Below the pieces are notes generated by a model. The model made no database searches and was not told the origin of the DNA. It was given only the letters and a program-made list of their open reading frames with translations. 7,843 nt of DNA, from assembly GCA_050303435.1 (NCBI GenBank), contig JBNLBT010000138.1, positions 1-7,843 of the forward strand, written 5' to 3'. Made by a program: the position numbers and the translations under genes. The stretch is from JBNLBT01 sp050303435. Lineage in GTDB: Bacteria; Pseudomonadota; Gammaproteobacteria; Xanthomonadales; Marinicellaceae. Below, piece after piece: positions 1 to 7,526 of this stretch. The stretch's first letter is position 1, and each line of letters starts with the position of its first letter.

Positions 1-638
1 ATGAAGGCCGCCAGTGCGCCTTCAACCCCGAGCGGGGTGGCGGTGACGCCGTTGGTGTAGGAGAAATCGGAAACGATGTTGTTGGCGCTGACGTCCACCG
101 CGTCGGCGTCGAACAAGGTACCGGTGAACACGTTGTCGTTGCCGCCGCCGTTGTCGGTGGTGATGGTCACCACCGTGCCGCCGGGCGAAGTCAGGGTGAT
201 GTCAAGATCGGCGGCGAAGGTGTGCGTGATGTTGAGCGTCACATCAACGTCCCAGATGTACGTGTCCGCAGTGGCCACTGCGAGGGTGCTCTGGGTGTTG
301 GTGCTGTCGTTGATGGCCGCGCCCGGCGCGGTGGAAAAATTTGCGCTGCTGGACACCGTGTCGGGCGGCGCGGCCGGCGCCGATGTGACTTGTCCGATCG
401 CAGAGAAACCGCCCTGGCCGGCTTCAAACACGTCGCCGCCGAGCTGCGCCGACAGCGCAACCTCAGCGTCCAGTGCCTGTTGCAGGGCAAGGGGGTCCTG
501 GGCGACTTTAGCGTCCAGAATCTGTTGCGACGCCGCGTTCAGTTGATTCAGCAATTCGTTCTTTACGGCATCGGCGCAGGCCGTGTGTGCGACGCTGACC
601 GCGGCCAGGGAGAGGGGTAGAAAAAGTTTTAATCTCAT
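1..638 (-). CDS. Exported P/Homo B-domain protein, N-terminal part (runs off the left edge)
   Basis: The reading frame opens at the ATG complementary to 636-638 and stays open for 212 codons to the window edge, so the C-terminus is missing. The start is supported by a GGAG Shine-Dalgarno 8 bases upstream. Residues 1 to about 23 form a signal peptide (MRLK, then a Leu/Ala/Val-rich core, cleavage near ACADA). There is a Cys at 21, but His at -3 makes a lipobox unlikely. Residues 24-68 look helical and Gln/Ala/Leu-rich, and 80-120 are a Ser/Thr/Ala/Pro linker. From about residue 122 the sequence matches the proprotein-convertase P domain: ITHTFAADLDITLTSPGGT (137-155) followed by TDNGGGNDN (161-169), a typical P-domain calcium-loop-like stretch. 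P domains usually accompany secreted subtilases or act as accessory domains; no protease domain is seen before it. It lies 98 bases downstream of the S41 gene on the same strand. The family call is fairly sure; the full architecture and role are unknown. Confidence 0.85.
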   Translation of the reverse strand, partial: MRLKLFLPLSLAAVSVAHTACADAVKNELLNQLNAASQQILDAKVAQDPLALQQALDAEVALSAQLGGDVFEAGQGGFSAIGQVTSAPAAPPDTVSSSANFSTAPGAAINDSTNTQSTLAVATADTYIWDVDVTLNITHTFAADLDITLTSPGGTVVTITTDNGGGNDNVFTGTLFDADAVDVSANNIVSDFSYTNGVTATPLGVEGALAAF

Positions 639-666
639 GGCTTTAACTCCTTTTTTAGATGCCCAT

Positions 667-695
667 ATTCTAGCGCGGTATGGCGCGCAAGCCTA
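667..695 (-). promoter_or_regulatory. Possible weak promoter for the P-domain gene
   Basis: Read on the minus strand, TAGAAT (complement of 667-672) is a reasonable -10 box. It has a poor -35 (TAGGCT, complement of 690-695) at 17-base spacing. The predicted start near 659 would give a short leader containing the GGAG ribosome binding site. A small GCGCG/CGCGC dyad (673-677 and 684-688) sits in the spacer. No terminator is visible between the S41 gene and this point, so readthrough from the peptidase gene is equally possible. Confidence 0.3.
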
Positions 696-736
696 ATGTT
701 TCAAGTGCAACCAAATCGCGTCTCAACCTGGGCATT

Positions 737-2230
737 TCACGGCGCTGAATGCGGCTGTGCTGCGCAATCCAGCCGGCCTTCGATGTAGCCCAGCGCCTGG
801 CGCAGCACCGGGTCGCTGGTGTCTTCAAACAGCGGCGTTGCGATGGCGTGGTCGGGCACCACGCCGCGCGCCTCGGTGTCGCCGCTGGGACGCACAATGC
901 GGGCTTTGGGAAAGCCCACCTGGATGCCGGTGTTGGGCAGGGTGAACTGTTCCATGGCGCCGTGGGTGGTGGCCAGGTCGGTGGTTTCCTCGCCCAGCAC
1001 AGTGGCAAAGCCGTAATCCTGCGCCATCGCCGCCACGGTGACGGTGTTTGAATACGAGTGGCGGTTGATCAGCAGGAACACCGGCGCGGTCAGGCGATCG
1101 CTGCGCGGGGTGTTGAGCGGCAGTTGGTGGTCAAAGAATTCGCCCGGCTTTTTGTCCTGGTAGGCCGCGTGGAATTGTGCCGAGGTGTTGTTGGGGTCGT
1201 CCTGATGTGCCTGACTGGTGGCCAGACGGGCTTCATTGGAGGCTTTGAATGCTTCGCTGACCTTGACCCGGAATGTGGCCGCGAAGCGGAACGGCCGATC
1301 GGCGAACCAGGCCACCATCGGGTCAGAGAACGAATTGTCGCCGCCCGGGTTGTCGCGCAGGTCAATCAACAGGGCGCGAACCTGCGCGGATTTGAATTGC
1401 GCGAACGCGGCATCAATGAAAGCAATGAATTGGTGTGTGTCCCAAAGTGCATTTTCCGGGTCTTCAGCGTTAAAAAAAGGCCCCGGACGCAGGTAGCCGA
1501 TGCCGTGGTCGCGCACGTTGGCCACACGTTCCCAGCCCAATTGCAAAGCCGGGGCGGCCTGCTCTGAGCGTTGTTCCAGGGTTTCCGCTGCGCTGCCGGC
1601 CACGGTGGCATTAAAAGTGTCATCGGCGCGTTGCAACACCAGTTCAAATGACGCGACCGGGCCGTATTCCAGCCACATCAGCAGATTAAAATACGATTCC
1701 AGCAAACCGCCAAACATGCGATCGGTGTCCGCCGACACCAGACTGCGAAATGTGTGCAGCAAAGTTTCTGTGGCGACGCCGTTGATCGACACAATGCGAT
1801 CGCCGGACTGAATGTCTGTGTTGAGGCTGAGATTGCGGCTGACCCAAAGATTGCGGCCATCGGATTTGAGTGACGCAGGGAACAGTGCACCGCCGTTGTC
1901 ACGGTAAGCGATGTAGTCGTCGGTGGGCAGATCGATGCGCGCGTGCGCGATGCGGCCGAAGGACATGAATTTTTGCAACAGCACCTGCACGTCGCTTGTT
2001 GACATGCACGCATCAATCTGTGCGGACAGACGTTCGAAATGCGCGTCGTAGTCGCTTTTCGGTGTGTTGAAAAACAGGTTGTAATGCGCCGCTTGCGTGG
2101 TCTCGTACAGGGTGTTGAGATCCGCCAGCACGGCCTGTTTGCTGTGGCAGTCTTTGGATGTTTCCGCGGCCTGCACCGGTGAGACCGCCGCCAGCAGGGC
2201 CAGCGTCGCTGTTTTTATTGAATTGAACAT
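737..2230 (-). CDS. Exported S41-family serine peptidase (tail-specific protease-like, non-CTP type)
   Basis: This 497-residue protein starts at the ATG complementary to 2228-2230, with GGGAG 7 bases upstream and a signal peptide directly after it (hydrophobic core 7-18, cleavage near VQA-AE at 19-23). It is therefore likely periplasmic or secreted. Domains in order: an N-terminal helical part (24-90); FGRIAHARIDLP (91-102), which aligns with the DGH-T/A-R motif carrying the catalytic His of non-CTP S41 enzymes; a degenerate PDZ-like segment around SGDRIVSINGVATE (142-155); and the S41 core with LLIDLRDNPGG (287-297), NRHSYSNTVT (389-398) and VLGEETT (411-417). A late GVVPDHAI (456-463) matches the G-V-x-P-D motif. 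Aligning from memory to E. coli Prc places Ser394 at nucleophile Ser430. The Prc Lys455 position is occupied by Leu/Ala, so a Ser/Lys dyad is absent and His97 is the likelier partner. The frame is open far upstream of this start, but that part lies antisense to the regulator gene and lacks S41 features. Confidence 0.9.
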   Translation of the reverse strand: MFNSIKTATLALLAAVSPVQAAETSKDCHSKQAVLADLNTLYETTQAAHYNLFFNTPKSDYDAHFERLSAQIDACMSTSDVQVLLQKFMSFGRIAHARIDLPTDDYIAYRDNGGALFPASLKSDGRNLWVSRNLSLNTDIQSGDRIVSINGVATETLLHTFRSLVSADTDRMFGGLLESYFNLLMWLEYGPVASFELVLQRADDTFNATVAGSAAETLEQRSEQAAPALQLGWERVANVRDHGIGYLRPGPFFNAEDPENALWDTHQFIAFIDAAFAQFKSAQVRALLIDLRDNPGGDNSFSDPMVAWFADRPFRFAATFRVKVSEAFKASNEARLATSQAHQDDPNNTSAQFHAAYQDKKPGEFFDHQLPLNTPRSDRLTAPVFLLINRHSYSNTVTVAAMAQDYGFATVLGEETTDLATTHGAMEQFTLPNTGIQVGFPKARIVRPSGDTEARGVVPDHAIATPLFEDTSDPVLRQALGYIEGRLDCAAQPHSAP

Positions 2231-2250
2231 GTAACCACTCCCGTGTCTTC

Positions 2251-2279
2251 TCGTTATCAAAACACGGCCATGATAGCGA
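2251..2279. promoter_or_regulatory. Inverted repeat in the divergent intergenic region, candidate operator
   Basis: TCGTTATCA (2251-2259) and TGATAGCGA (2271-2279) form 9-base arms that match at 8 of 9 positions around an 11-base centre. It is the main structured element in the 99 bases between the leftward S41 gene and the rightward regulator gene. Arm centres are about 20 bases apart, or two helical turns, as expected for a dimeric regulator binding one DNA face. On the minus strand the right arm includes TATCAT, close to a -10 box, although no convincing -35 accompanies it. No clear sigma70 promoter was found for the regulator gene in this gap. The site's function is inferred. Confidence 0.45.
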
Positions 2280-2329
2280 CCGGTGGCAATAAAAGCCTGA
2301 ACAAAACCTCTTGATTTGCTGAAAAAGAC

Positions 2330-3625
2330 ATGAACAAAGCCTTCAACAACGGCGGACACAGCGTGGCTTCGACCGCGCGCGTGCAGCCGCCACATCACAC
2401 TTTTCACTTGAACGGATTTCACATCGAACCGCGCGCCTGCGTACTGCAGCGAGGCGGCCGGCGCATCAAGCTGGAGCCCCAGGTCATGGACCTGTTGTTG
2501 CTTCTGGCCGCGCGGCCTGGTCAGGTGGTGAGCAAAGCAGAAATCACCGATGCGCTGTGGCCGGACCGCTGCGTCAATGAAGAAGCGCTGATCAAGGCGG
2601 TGTCCAAATTGCGCAAAGCGCTGGGCGATGATTGCAGGCGACCGCAACACATCCGCACGGTGCCAAAAAAGGGTTATCAGTTGATCCCGCTTGCCGCGGG
2701 CACGCGGCGCGGCGCGTGGTTGCGTGCTGCGGCGTTGTGCACAGCGTTGTGTCTGCCGCTGTCGATCTCCATTTGGGCGTGGCCGCTGGGCGGGGCTGTG
2801 GATGCACCGGCACAAGCGCCGCTGGAGGGCCTGTTTGAACGCGCAGAGAATCATTATTACCAGTACACGCGTGCCGACAATGAACGCGCCATGCGCTTGT
2901 ATGAGAACATTCTGACCCTGGCGCCCACGCATGCGCCCAGCCAATCCGGTTTGGCCAACACCCTGGTGCAAAAAGTCTTGCGTTGGCCGCAGGCAGCGGA
3001 CCAGCCGGAAGTGCAATTTGCCGGTCTGCAATCGGCGCTGGCGTCCGGTCGCCTGGACACCCCGCAAGCGCGCGCGCAATTGCAGCGTGCGCAGGGATTG
3101 GCCGAGAACGCGGTGAGACTGGCGCCGGGCTACGCGCGCGCGCACCGCGCTCTGGGCCTTGCGCTGTCTGCGCAGCGGCACTTTGAGCAGGCGCGAGCAG
3201 CGCACCGCCGGGCGATCGCGCTGGATCCCGATGCCTGGGGCGCGCTGATCAATCTGGCCGAGTTGCAGTTGCAGCAGGCCGATCAAGCGGCGGCGCTGCA
3301 GTCGCTGCAACAGGCGCACCGGGCCATGTCGCGCGTGTATTCAGAGCAGGCGGTGCAGGTGCGCCCGTGGCGGGATGAACTGGCGGTGCGCATCGCGCAG
3401 TTGCACAGCGAACTGCAGCAACCCGCGGCGGCCGAAACCTGGTATCGACGGGTGCTGGCAGAACACCCGTATCATTTGCAGGCCACGCTGGATCTTGCGG
3501 CCCTGCTGGTGCGTCAGGGCGAGGGCGCCGATGCCCGGCGGTTGTGTCAGGACCTCAAAGAGAAAATTGCACCCGCGGTGCACTGCGATTTCACTGCGCC
3601 TGCACCCGGCCCCATCGGATCATGA
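2330..3625 (+). CDS. CadC/ToxR-like membrane-anchored winged-helix regulator with C-terminal TPR repeats
   Basis: This 431-residue protein starts with an OmpR/PhoB-type DNA-binding winged helix (about 24-121). It shows the family signature LEPQVMDLLLLLAARPG (48-64), VSKAEITDALWP (67-78), a recognition helix around NEEALIKAVSKLRKALGDD (83-101), and the wing motif IRTVPKKGYQL (108-118). A basic TRRGAWLR (125-132) precedes one hydrophobic segment (about 131-150), giving an N-in topology. Residues 165-413 are TPR-like helical pairs, for example 250-300 with LAPGYARAHRALGLAL and the pair ending AIALDP, and 349-395. The protein is thus a one-component regulator with DNA-binding domain inside and protein-interaction repeats outside, and no receiver domain. 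The ATG at 2330 is chosen because the domain begins at 24 and no other ATG precedes residue 53; the ribosome binding site is weak (GAAAAAG). It is divergent from the S41 gene, which suggests control of that gene and itself. The ligand is unknown. Confidence 0.88.
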   Translation: MNKAFNNGGHSVASTARVQPPHHTFHLNGFHIEPRACVLQRGGRRIKLEPQVMDLLLLLAARPGQVVSKAEITDALWPDRCVNEEALIKAVSKLRKALGDDCRRPQHIRTVPKKGYQLIPLAAGTRRGAWLRAAALCTALCLPLSISIWAWPLGGAVDAPAQAPLEGLFERAENHYYQYTRADNERAMRLYENILTLAPTHAPSQSGLANTLVQKVLRWPQAADQPEVQFAGLQSALASGRLDTPQARAQLQRAQGLAENAVRLAPGYARAHRALGLALSAQRHFEQARAAHRRAIALDPDAWGALINLAELQLQQADQAAALQSLQQAHRAMSRVYSEQAVQVRPWRDELAVRIAQLHSELQQPAAAETWYRRVLAEHPYHLQATLDLAALLVRQGEGADARRLCQDLKEKIAPAVHCDFTAPAPGPIGS

Positions 3626-3682
3626 TCGCTGCAAAACGCGCGCTTTGATGGCCACCGACCCTGCCGTGGTCAAACGGAGCCG

Positions 3683-3697
3683 CAATTGGTCCAATTG
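3683..3697. promoter_or_regulatory. 15-base perfect palindrome just upstream of a promoter
   Basis: CAATTGG and CCAATTG flank a single T, giving a perfect dyad with 7-base arms. It ends 4 bases before the predicted -35 box of the DUF4097-like gene. That position is typical of an activator or repressor site. It is AT-rich and unlike the 2251-2279 dyad, so if both are operators they probably bind different proteins. The function is inferred from symmetry and position. Confidence 0.4.
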
Positions 3698-3701
3698 TTT
3701 G

Positions 3702-3729
3702 TTGATTTGTTTTCACAATGGATTATGAT
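3702..3729 (+). promoter_or_regulatory. Sigma70-type promoter for the DUF4097-like gene and downstream gene
   Basis: A TTGATT -35 (3702-3707, 4/6 consensus) and a TATGAT -10 (3724-3729, 5/6 consensus) are separated by 16 bases. Transcription would begin near 3736. It lies 76 bases past the stop of the regulator gene, with no terminator seen between. It would drive the DUF4097-like gene and, 23 bases beyond that, the large secreted protein. A TTG at 3729-3731 overlaps the -10 box and so cannot be the start codon on this transcript. Confidence 0.6.
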
Positions 3730-3758
3730 TGAGCCCTTGTTTAAATACCTGCAGACGG

Positions 3759-4523
3759 GTGTATCGGATTGTGTTGAAGCGTGTGGTGCTGAGTATTGTA
3801 CTGGGTTGCTGTGGACTGGTGCCACTGCAGGCGGCGCAGCAGGCGCCGGTATCCACAGAACGGTTGCATTGGGAAGCCGATTTGAGCGCGCCCTTGCGAC
3901 TGGTGATTCACAATGCCTATGGCGATGTGCGCTTGCGACAGAGCGAAACCAGCGAGTTCATCTACCACGCCGTGTCGCAGTACACGGCGCCGCACCAGGC
4001 GCGCCTGGATGTGGTGAAAAAACCCGGCGAGATTCATTTCAATCTGGTGTACGATTCGCCGCCGCCTGAGGGCGCCGTCAATCGCATCGATCTGGCACTG
4101 ATTGTGCCGGCCGGTCTGACACTGGACATCCGCATTGAAAACGGCACCTTGAGCAGCAAATCGCTGCACAACCCCATCACCGCGCGCAGTCAGGGCGCCG
4201 ACATCAAACTGAAATCGGACCGTTCGGTCGACTTGTTCAGTCAAAACGGCGACATTGATTTCACCCAGCTGGCGGGCACTGAGCCGCCCACAACCCGATT
4301 GCAATCCCACACCGGCACTGTGACGCACCGCTATTCCCTGGCGCAAGCGCCCAAAGTCGAAGTGCACACCGGCGGAATGGTCACCAGCAATTCCGTGGAA
4401 TTGTTGCGCAGCAAAAACACGCAGGGACACCGCACACTGTTCAATCAGGAATCGCACTCAGCAGAAGTGCACATCAAAACGGACACGGGTTCGGTTGCCC
4501 TGGTGGCGATTGAGCACATCTAA
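3759..4523 (+). CDS. Exported DUF4097-like beta-rich protein
   Basis: From GTG 3759 this is a 254-residue protein with an N-terminal signal peptide: basic YRIVLKR, a hydrophobic VVLSIVLGCCGLVP core, and cleavage near LQA-AQ at about residue 25. The mature part is beta-rich and repeats the pattern seen in DUF4097/adhesin-like proteins: PLRLVIHNAYGDVRLRQ (45-61), IDLALIVPAGLTLDIRIENG (110-129), then short Gly/Asp-turn strands to the end (for example SQNGDIDF, TGGMVTSNS, TDTGSVALVAI). DUF4097 proteins are thought to form a beta-solenoid and have no established enzymatic role. The frame is open from a TTG at 3729, but that codon lies in the -10 box. GTG 3771 and TTG 3774 are also possible starts, and none has a strong Shine-Dalgarno, so the start is uncertain by several codons. 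It probably forms an operon with the next gene. Confidence 0.72.
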   Translation: MYRIVLKRVVLSIVLGCCGLVPLQAAQQAPVSTERLHWEADLSAPLRLVIHNAYGDVRLRQSETSEFIYHAVSQYTAPHQARLDVVKKPGEIHFNLVYDSPPPEGAVNRIDLALIVPAGLTLDIRIENGTLSSKSLHNPITARSQGADIKLKSDRSVDLFSQNGDIDFTQLAGTEPPTTRLQSHTGTVTHRYSLAQAPKVEVHTGGMVTSNSVELLRSKNTQGHRTLFNQESHSAEVHIKTDTGSVALVAIEHI

Positions 4524-4534
4524 CACGTGATAAA

Positions 4535-4540
4535 AAGAGG
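4535..4540 (+). promoter_or_regulatory. Ribosome binding site supporting a TTG start
   Basis: AAGAGG lies 6 bases before TTG 4547. The first ATG in frame (4568) has only AAAGG at 10-base spacing, so TTG is the preferred start of the large secreted protein. Both starts keep an intact signal peptide. Confidence 0.55.
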
Positions 4541-4546
4541 TTTATT

Positions 4547-7498
4547 TTGAAAAAGGTCAACAATCCAATGAGAATGTGCCTGGCAACGGCGTTGTTGCTG
4601 TGGACACTGAGTGCGCTGTCGCAAAGCAGCGAATACACCGAAAACGGCGTGGAATTTGTCGGCGAAGCGGTCACCCCGGTGGTCGTCACAGTCAACATGC
4701 GCGCACTGGCTGAACCGCATTCGTGGCGCCCCGGCGATCCGATCCGGGAAATCCCGTTCCGCTACACCCGCCCGAAAGGCTGGCAGCGTCCACCCGAGGC
4801 GCCGCGTGGCTATGGCATGGACCCGCTGGCGCAGCGGCAGATGAATCTGGGTTCCTCATTGGGCGGCAGCATGTTCAGCAACACCATCGTCAACGTGGAT
4901 GGTCTGGGCTTCACCGGTGTCAACCCGTCCGACACCAACGGCGATGTGGGCATTGATCACTACATCCAGTCGATCAACAACGGTTCATCGTCCGGCATCC
5001 TGATTTTGAACAAAGTCGACGGTACCGTGGCCGCCCAGTTTGTTCTCGACAGCATCGCCGCCGGTTCCGGCACCGGCTGCGGCGGCGGCACCGGCGATCC
5101 GGTGATCCTGTTTGACCAGTTTGCCGACAATGGCGTGGGCAACCCCAAAGGCCGCTGGGTGCTGACCGAATTCACCGGCAACTCCCTGTGCATCTACGTG
5201 TCACAAACACACGACCCGATCGGTCCGAACAACACCACCTGGTTTGTGTATGAATTCATCTCCCAAACCGGTGGCTTGCCGGATTACCCGAAATTCGGCG
5301 TATGGAACGACGCCTATTACGTCGGCGCCAATGAAAACAACCGCCAGTACGCGCTGGACCGCACCAACATGCTCCAGGGCAACACCACGCGGCCGTATCA
5401 GGTGGTTTCTACCGTGGGTCTGCCGGGCTTCAGCTTTCAGCACATGATGCCGGCGGACGCCGACGGTGAAGTGCTGCCACCGGCCGGTGCGCCGGGCATT
5501 TTCATGCGCCACCGCGACAGCGAATACCACGGCGCGCCGGGCGCCGACGATGTGCTGGAACTGTGGGAGTTTGACGTCGATTTTGACACCCCGGCGAACA
5601 CCGTGATGAGCGGTCCTACCAACATTGTGGTGAGTGAATTCGACACCCACCTGGGCGGCACAAACTTTGGCGATCTGTCGGTGCCGCAGCCGACCGGCAC
5701 CAACCTGTTTCCGCTGAAACAGCCGCTGATGTGGCGCGTGCAGCACCGCACCATCGACAACACCCAATACCTGGTCGGCAACATGGTCACCGATGTGGAC
5801 GGCAACGACTACCACGGCGTGCGCTGGTGGGTGCTGGAGCGCCCGGCGGCGACCACCTCTGGTGGCTGGACGCTGAGCGATGAGGGCACCTACACCCTCA
5901 ACGACGGCGTGCATCGCTGGATGGCCTCGGCGGCGATGGACGGCAGCGGCAATCTGGCGATTGGATACAACGTCTCTGACGACACCAGCGTGTTTCCCGG
6001 CATGCGCTACGCCGGCCGTCTGAGCACCGACCCGCCGGGCGTGTTGCCGCACGGTGAGAACCTGATCATCAGCGGCACCAGTTCCAACGGCTCATCCCGC
6101 TACGGCGATTATTCATCGCTGAATGTCGACCCGGTGGATGATTGCACCTTCTGGTACACCGCGCAATACAACCCGGCCAGCCAGTGGGACACCCGCGTGG
6201 CCTCGTTCCGCTTTGAACAGTGCGGCTGCCAGCTGTCTCTGGACGTGATCACTGTGAATTCAGCCGCTGTCACCGATGACAACGAAATCACCGTCAGCTG
6301 GAACGATTCACTGACCCCAGAGATCACCGAATACCGCGTGATGCGCTCCACCACCAGTGGTTCAGGCTACGCGTTGATCGACACCGTCAGTGACACCTCG
6401 CCGGGCGTCGCCGGGGGTGCTGGCTACACCTACATTGACAACGACGTGTCGGCCGGCACGGAATATTTCTACATCATCAAGGCCGGTGACGGCGGCGCCT
6501 GTGTGACCACCGATTCAAATGAAGTGAGCGCGGTGGCCACCGGTGTGTGCACACTGGCACCGGAATTCGCCGGCGTCAGCGCGGTGAACAACCAGGCCAC
6601 ACCGGGTTGTGCGATCGAGGTGAACTGGAATGGCGGTGCATCGCTGTGCCCCAACGGCGCGGGCGATTTGCGCTATTCCGTGTACCGCTCAACGGTCAGC
6701 GGGTTCACGCCGTCTCTGGCAAACCGCATTGCCACCGACATCAATGGTCTGGCCTATGTGGACGGCGATGCCTCACTGGTCTCCGACACCGATTATTACT
6801 ACGTGGTCAGAGCCACCGATCTGGACAACGCGCTGGAAGAGGACAATCTGGTGGAAGATTCAACTTTCCCGACCGGTCCCATCACACCGCAGCCGTTCGA
6901 TGACGATCTGGAAAGTTACACCAACATCGGCGATGCAGAAGCCGCTGGCTGGGATCACTTTGCCGACGTGGGTGCCGATGACTGGCGCATCGAGTCAGGC
7001 GATGATCACAGCACCGGCACGGGCAACGCCTTTGTCTCCACCGATGTGACCACGGCGTCTGACAAGTCGCTGGTGACCCGTCAATTTTCACCTTCGGCCA
7101 CCACGGAACTGATCTTCTTCCACAAGCACGATTTTGAAATCGACACCGTGGCCTGGGACGGCGGCGTGCTGGAAATCACCGTTGATGGCGGCAGCAACTG
7201 GTCCGATCTGGGCGCGCAAATCACCCAGGGCGGCTACAACGTGACTCTGGACGGCAGCGGCGGCGCCAATCCGCTGGGCGCGGTGTCGGCCTGGGGCGGC
7301 TTGCAAAGCACCTTCACCGAAGTGCGGGTTGACCTCTCGCCGTTCAGCGGCCAGCTGGTGCAGCTGCGCTGGCGCATGGGCACCGACGCCTTCGTTGGCG
7401 GCGGCGAATGGAAGATTGATGACATTGAAATCACCGACTCCGGTTCATTCGGACAGTGCAATGTCATTGACCTGATCTTTGCCAACAGCTTCGACTGA
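4547..7498 (+). CDS. Large secreted protein: propeller-like N-terminal region, two Fn3 domains, jelly-roll domain, IFANSFD C-terminus
   Basis: This is a 983-residue protein with a signal peptide (core 11-24, cleavage near ALS-QS). Residues about 108-560 match an unnamed family of secreted proteins that I recognise by GVNPSDTNGDVGIDHYIQSIN (split as 124-133 and 134-144), DPVILFDQFAD (184-194), RWVLTEF (203-209), LPDYPKFGVWNDAYYV (244-259) and DRTNMLQG (271-278). The repeated strand pattern suggests a beta-propeller, but no catalytic residues are evident. Two fibronectin type III domains follow (about 563-664 and 670-775), each with a Y-R-V/S-x-R-S-T strand and a Y-F/Y-Y-I/V-V strand. A MAM/InhA-like jelly roll covers about 784-965 (DGGVLEITVDGGSNWSDLG at 871-889, WKIDDIEI at 955-962). 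The protein ends CNVIDLIFANSFD, a probable sorting tag. Multiple Cys suggest an oxidising compartment. It is likely surface-bound or released; the substrate is unknown. Confidence 0.88.
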   Translation: MKKVNNPMRMCLATALLLWTLSALSQSSEYTENGVEFVGEAVTPVVVTVNMRALAEPHSWRPGDPIREIPFRYTRPKGWQRPPEAPRGYGMDPLAQRQMNLGSSLGGSMFSNTIVNVDGLGFTGVNPSDTNGDVGIDHYIQSINNGSSSGILILNKVDGTVAAQFVLDSIAAGSGTGCGGGTGDPVILFDQFADNGVGNPKGRWVLTEFTGNSLCIYVSQTHDPIGPNNTTWFVYEFISQTGGLPDYPKFGVWNDAYYVGANENNRQYALDRTNMLQGNTTRPYQVVSTVGLPGFSFQHMMPADADGEVLPPAGAPGIFMRHRDSEYHGAPGADDVLELWEFDVDFDTPANTVMSGPTNIVVSEFDTHLGGTNFGDLSVPQPTGTNLFPLKQPLMWRVQHRTIDNTQYLVGNMVTDVDGNDYHGVRWWVLERPAATTSGGWTLSDEGTYTLNDGVHRWMASAAMDGSGNLAIGYNVSDDTSVFPGMRYAGRLSTDPPGVLPHGENLIISGTSSNGSSRYGDYSSLNVDPVDDCTFWYTAQYNPASQWDTRVASFRFEQCGCQLSLDVITVNSAAVTDDNEITVSWNDSLTPEITEYRVMRSTTSGSGYALIDTVSDTSPGVAGGAGYTYIDNDVSAGTEYFYIIKAGDGGACVTTDSNEVSAVATGVCTLAPEFAGVSAVNNQATPGCAIEVNWNGGASLCPNGAGDLRYSVYRSTVSGFTPSLANRIATDINGLAYVDGDASLVSDTDYYYVVRATDLDNALEEDNLVEDSTFPTGPITPQPFDDDLESYTNIGDAEAAGWDHFADVGADDWRIESGDDHSTGTGNAFVSTDVTTASDKSLVTRQFSPSATTELIFFHKHDFEIDTVAWDGGVLEITVDGGSNWSDLGAQITQGGYNVTLDGSGGANPLGAVSAWGGLQSTFTEVRVDLSPFSGQLVQLRWRMGTDAFVGGGEWKIDDIEITDSGSFGQCNVIDLIFANSFD

Positions 7499-7526
7499 TC
7501 CACGCAGGCGTCAACAACGCCAAAAG

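Noticed and set aside
76..620. Plus-strand open frames of 132-156 codons
   Set aside because: They oppose the P-domain gene, which has a ribosome binding site, signal peptide and P-domain motifs on the minus strand.
2231..3319. Upstream extension of the S41 reading frame by 363 codons
   Set aside because: It lies antisense to the regulator gene, is Arg/Gln-rich and low in complexity, and precedes a well-formed ribosome binding site and signal peptide at 2230. The regulator frame on the plus strand has clear domains.
3626..3701. Terminator after the regulator gene
   Set aside because: Only short dyads such as GATCATGATC near the stop are present, with no T-run, so termination here cannot be supported.
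3741..4457. 238-codon open frame on the minus strand
   Set aside because: It is a shadow of the DUF4097-like gene, which has a signal peptide, promoter and family motifs in the plus frame.
5201..6052. 283-codon open frame on the minus strand
   Set aside because: It is antisense to the large secreted protein, rich in His/Arg/Val/Ala as expected from a high-GC shadow frame, with no recognisable domain.
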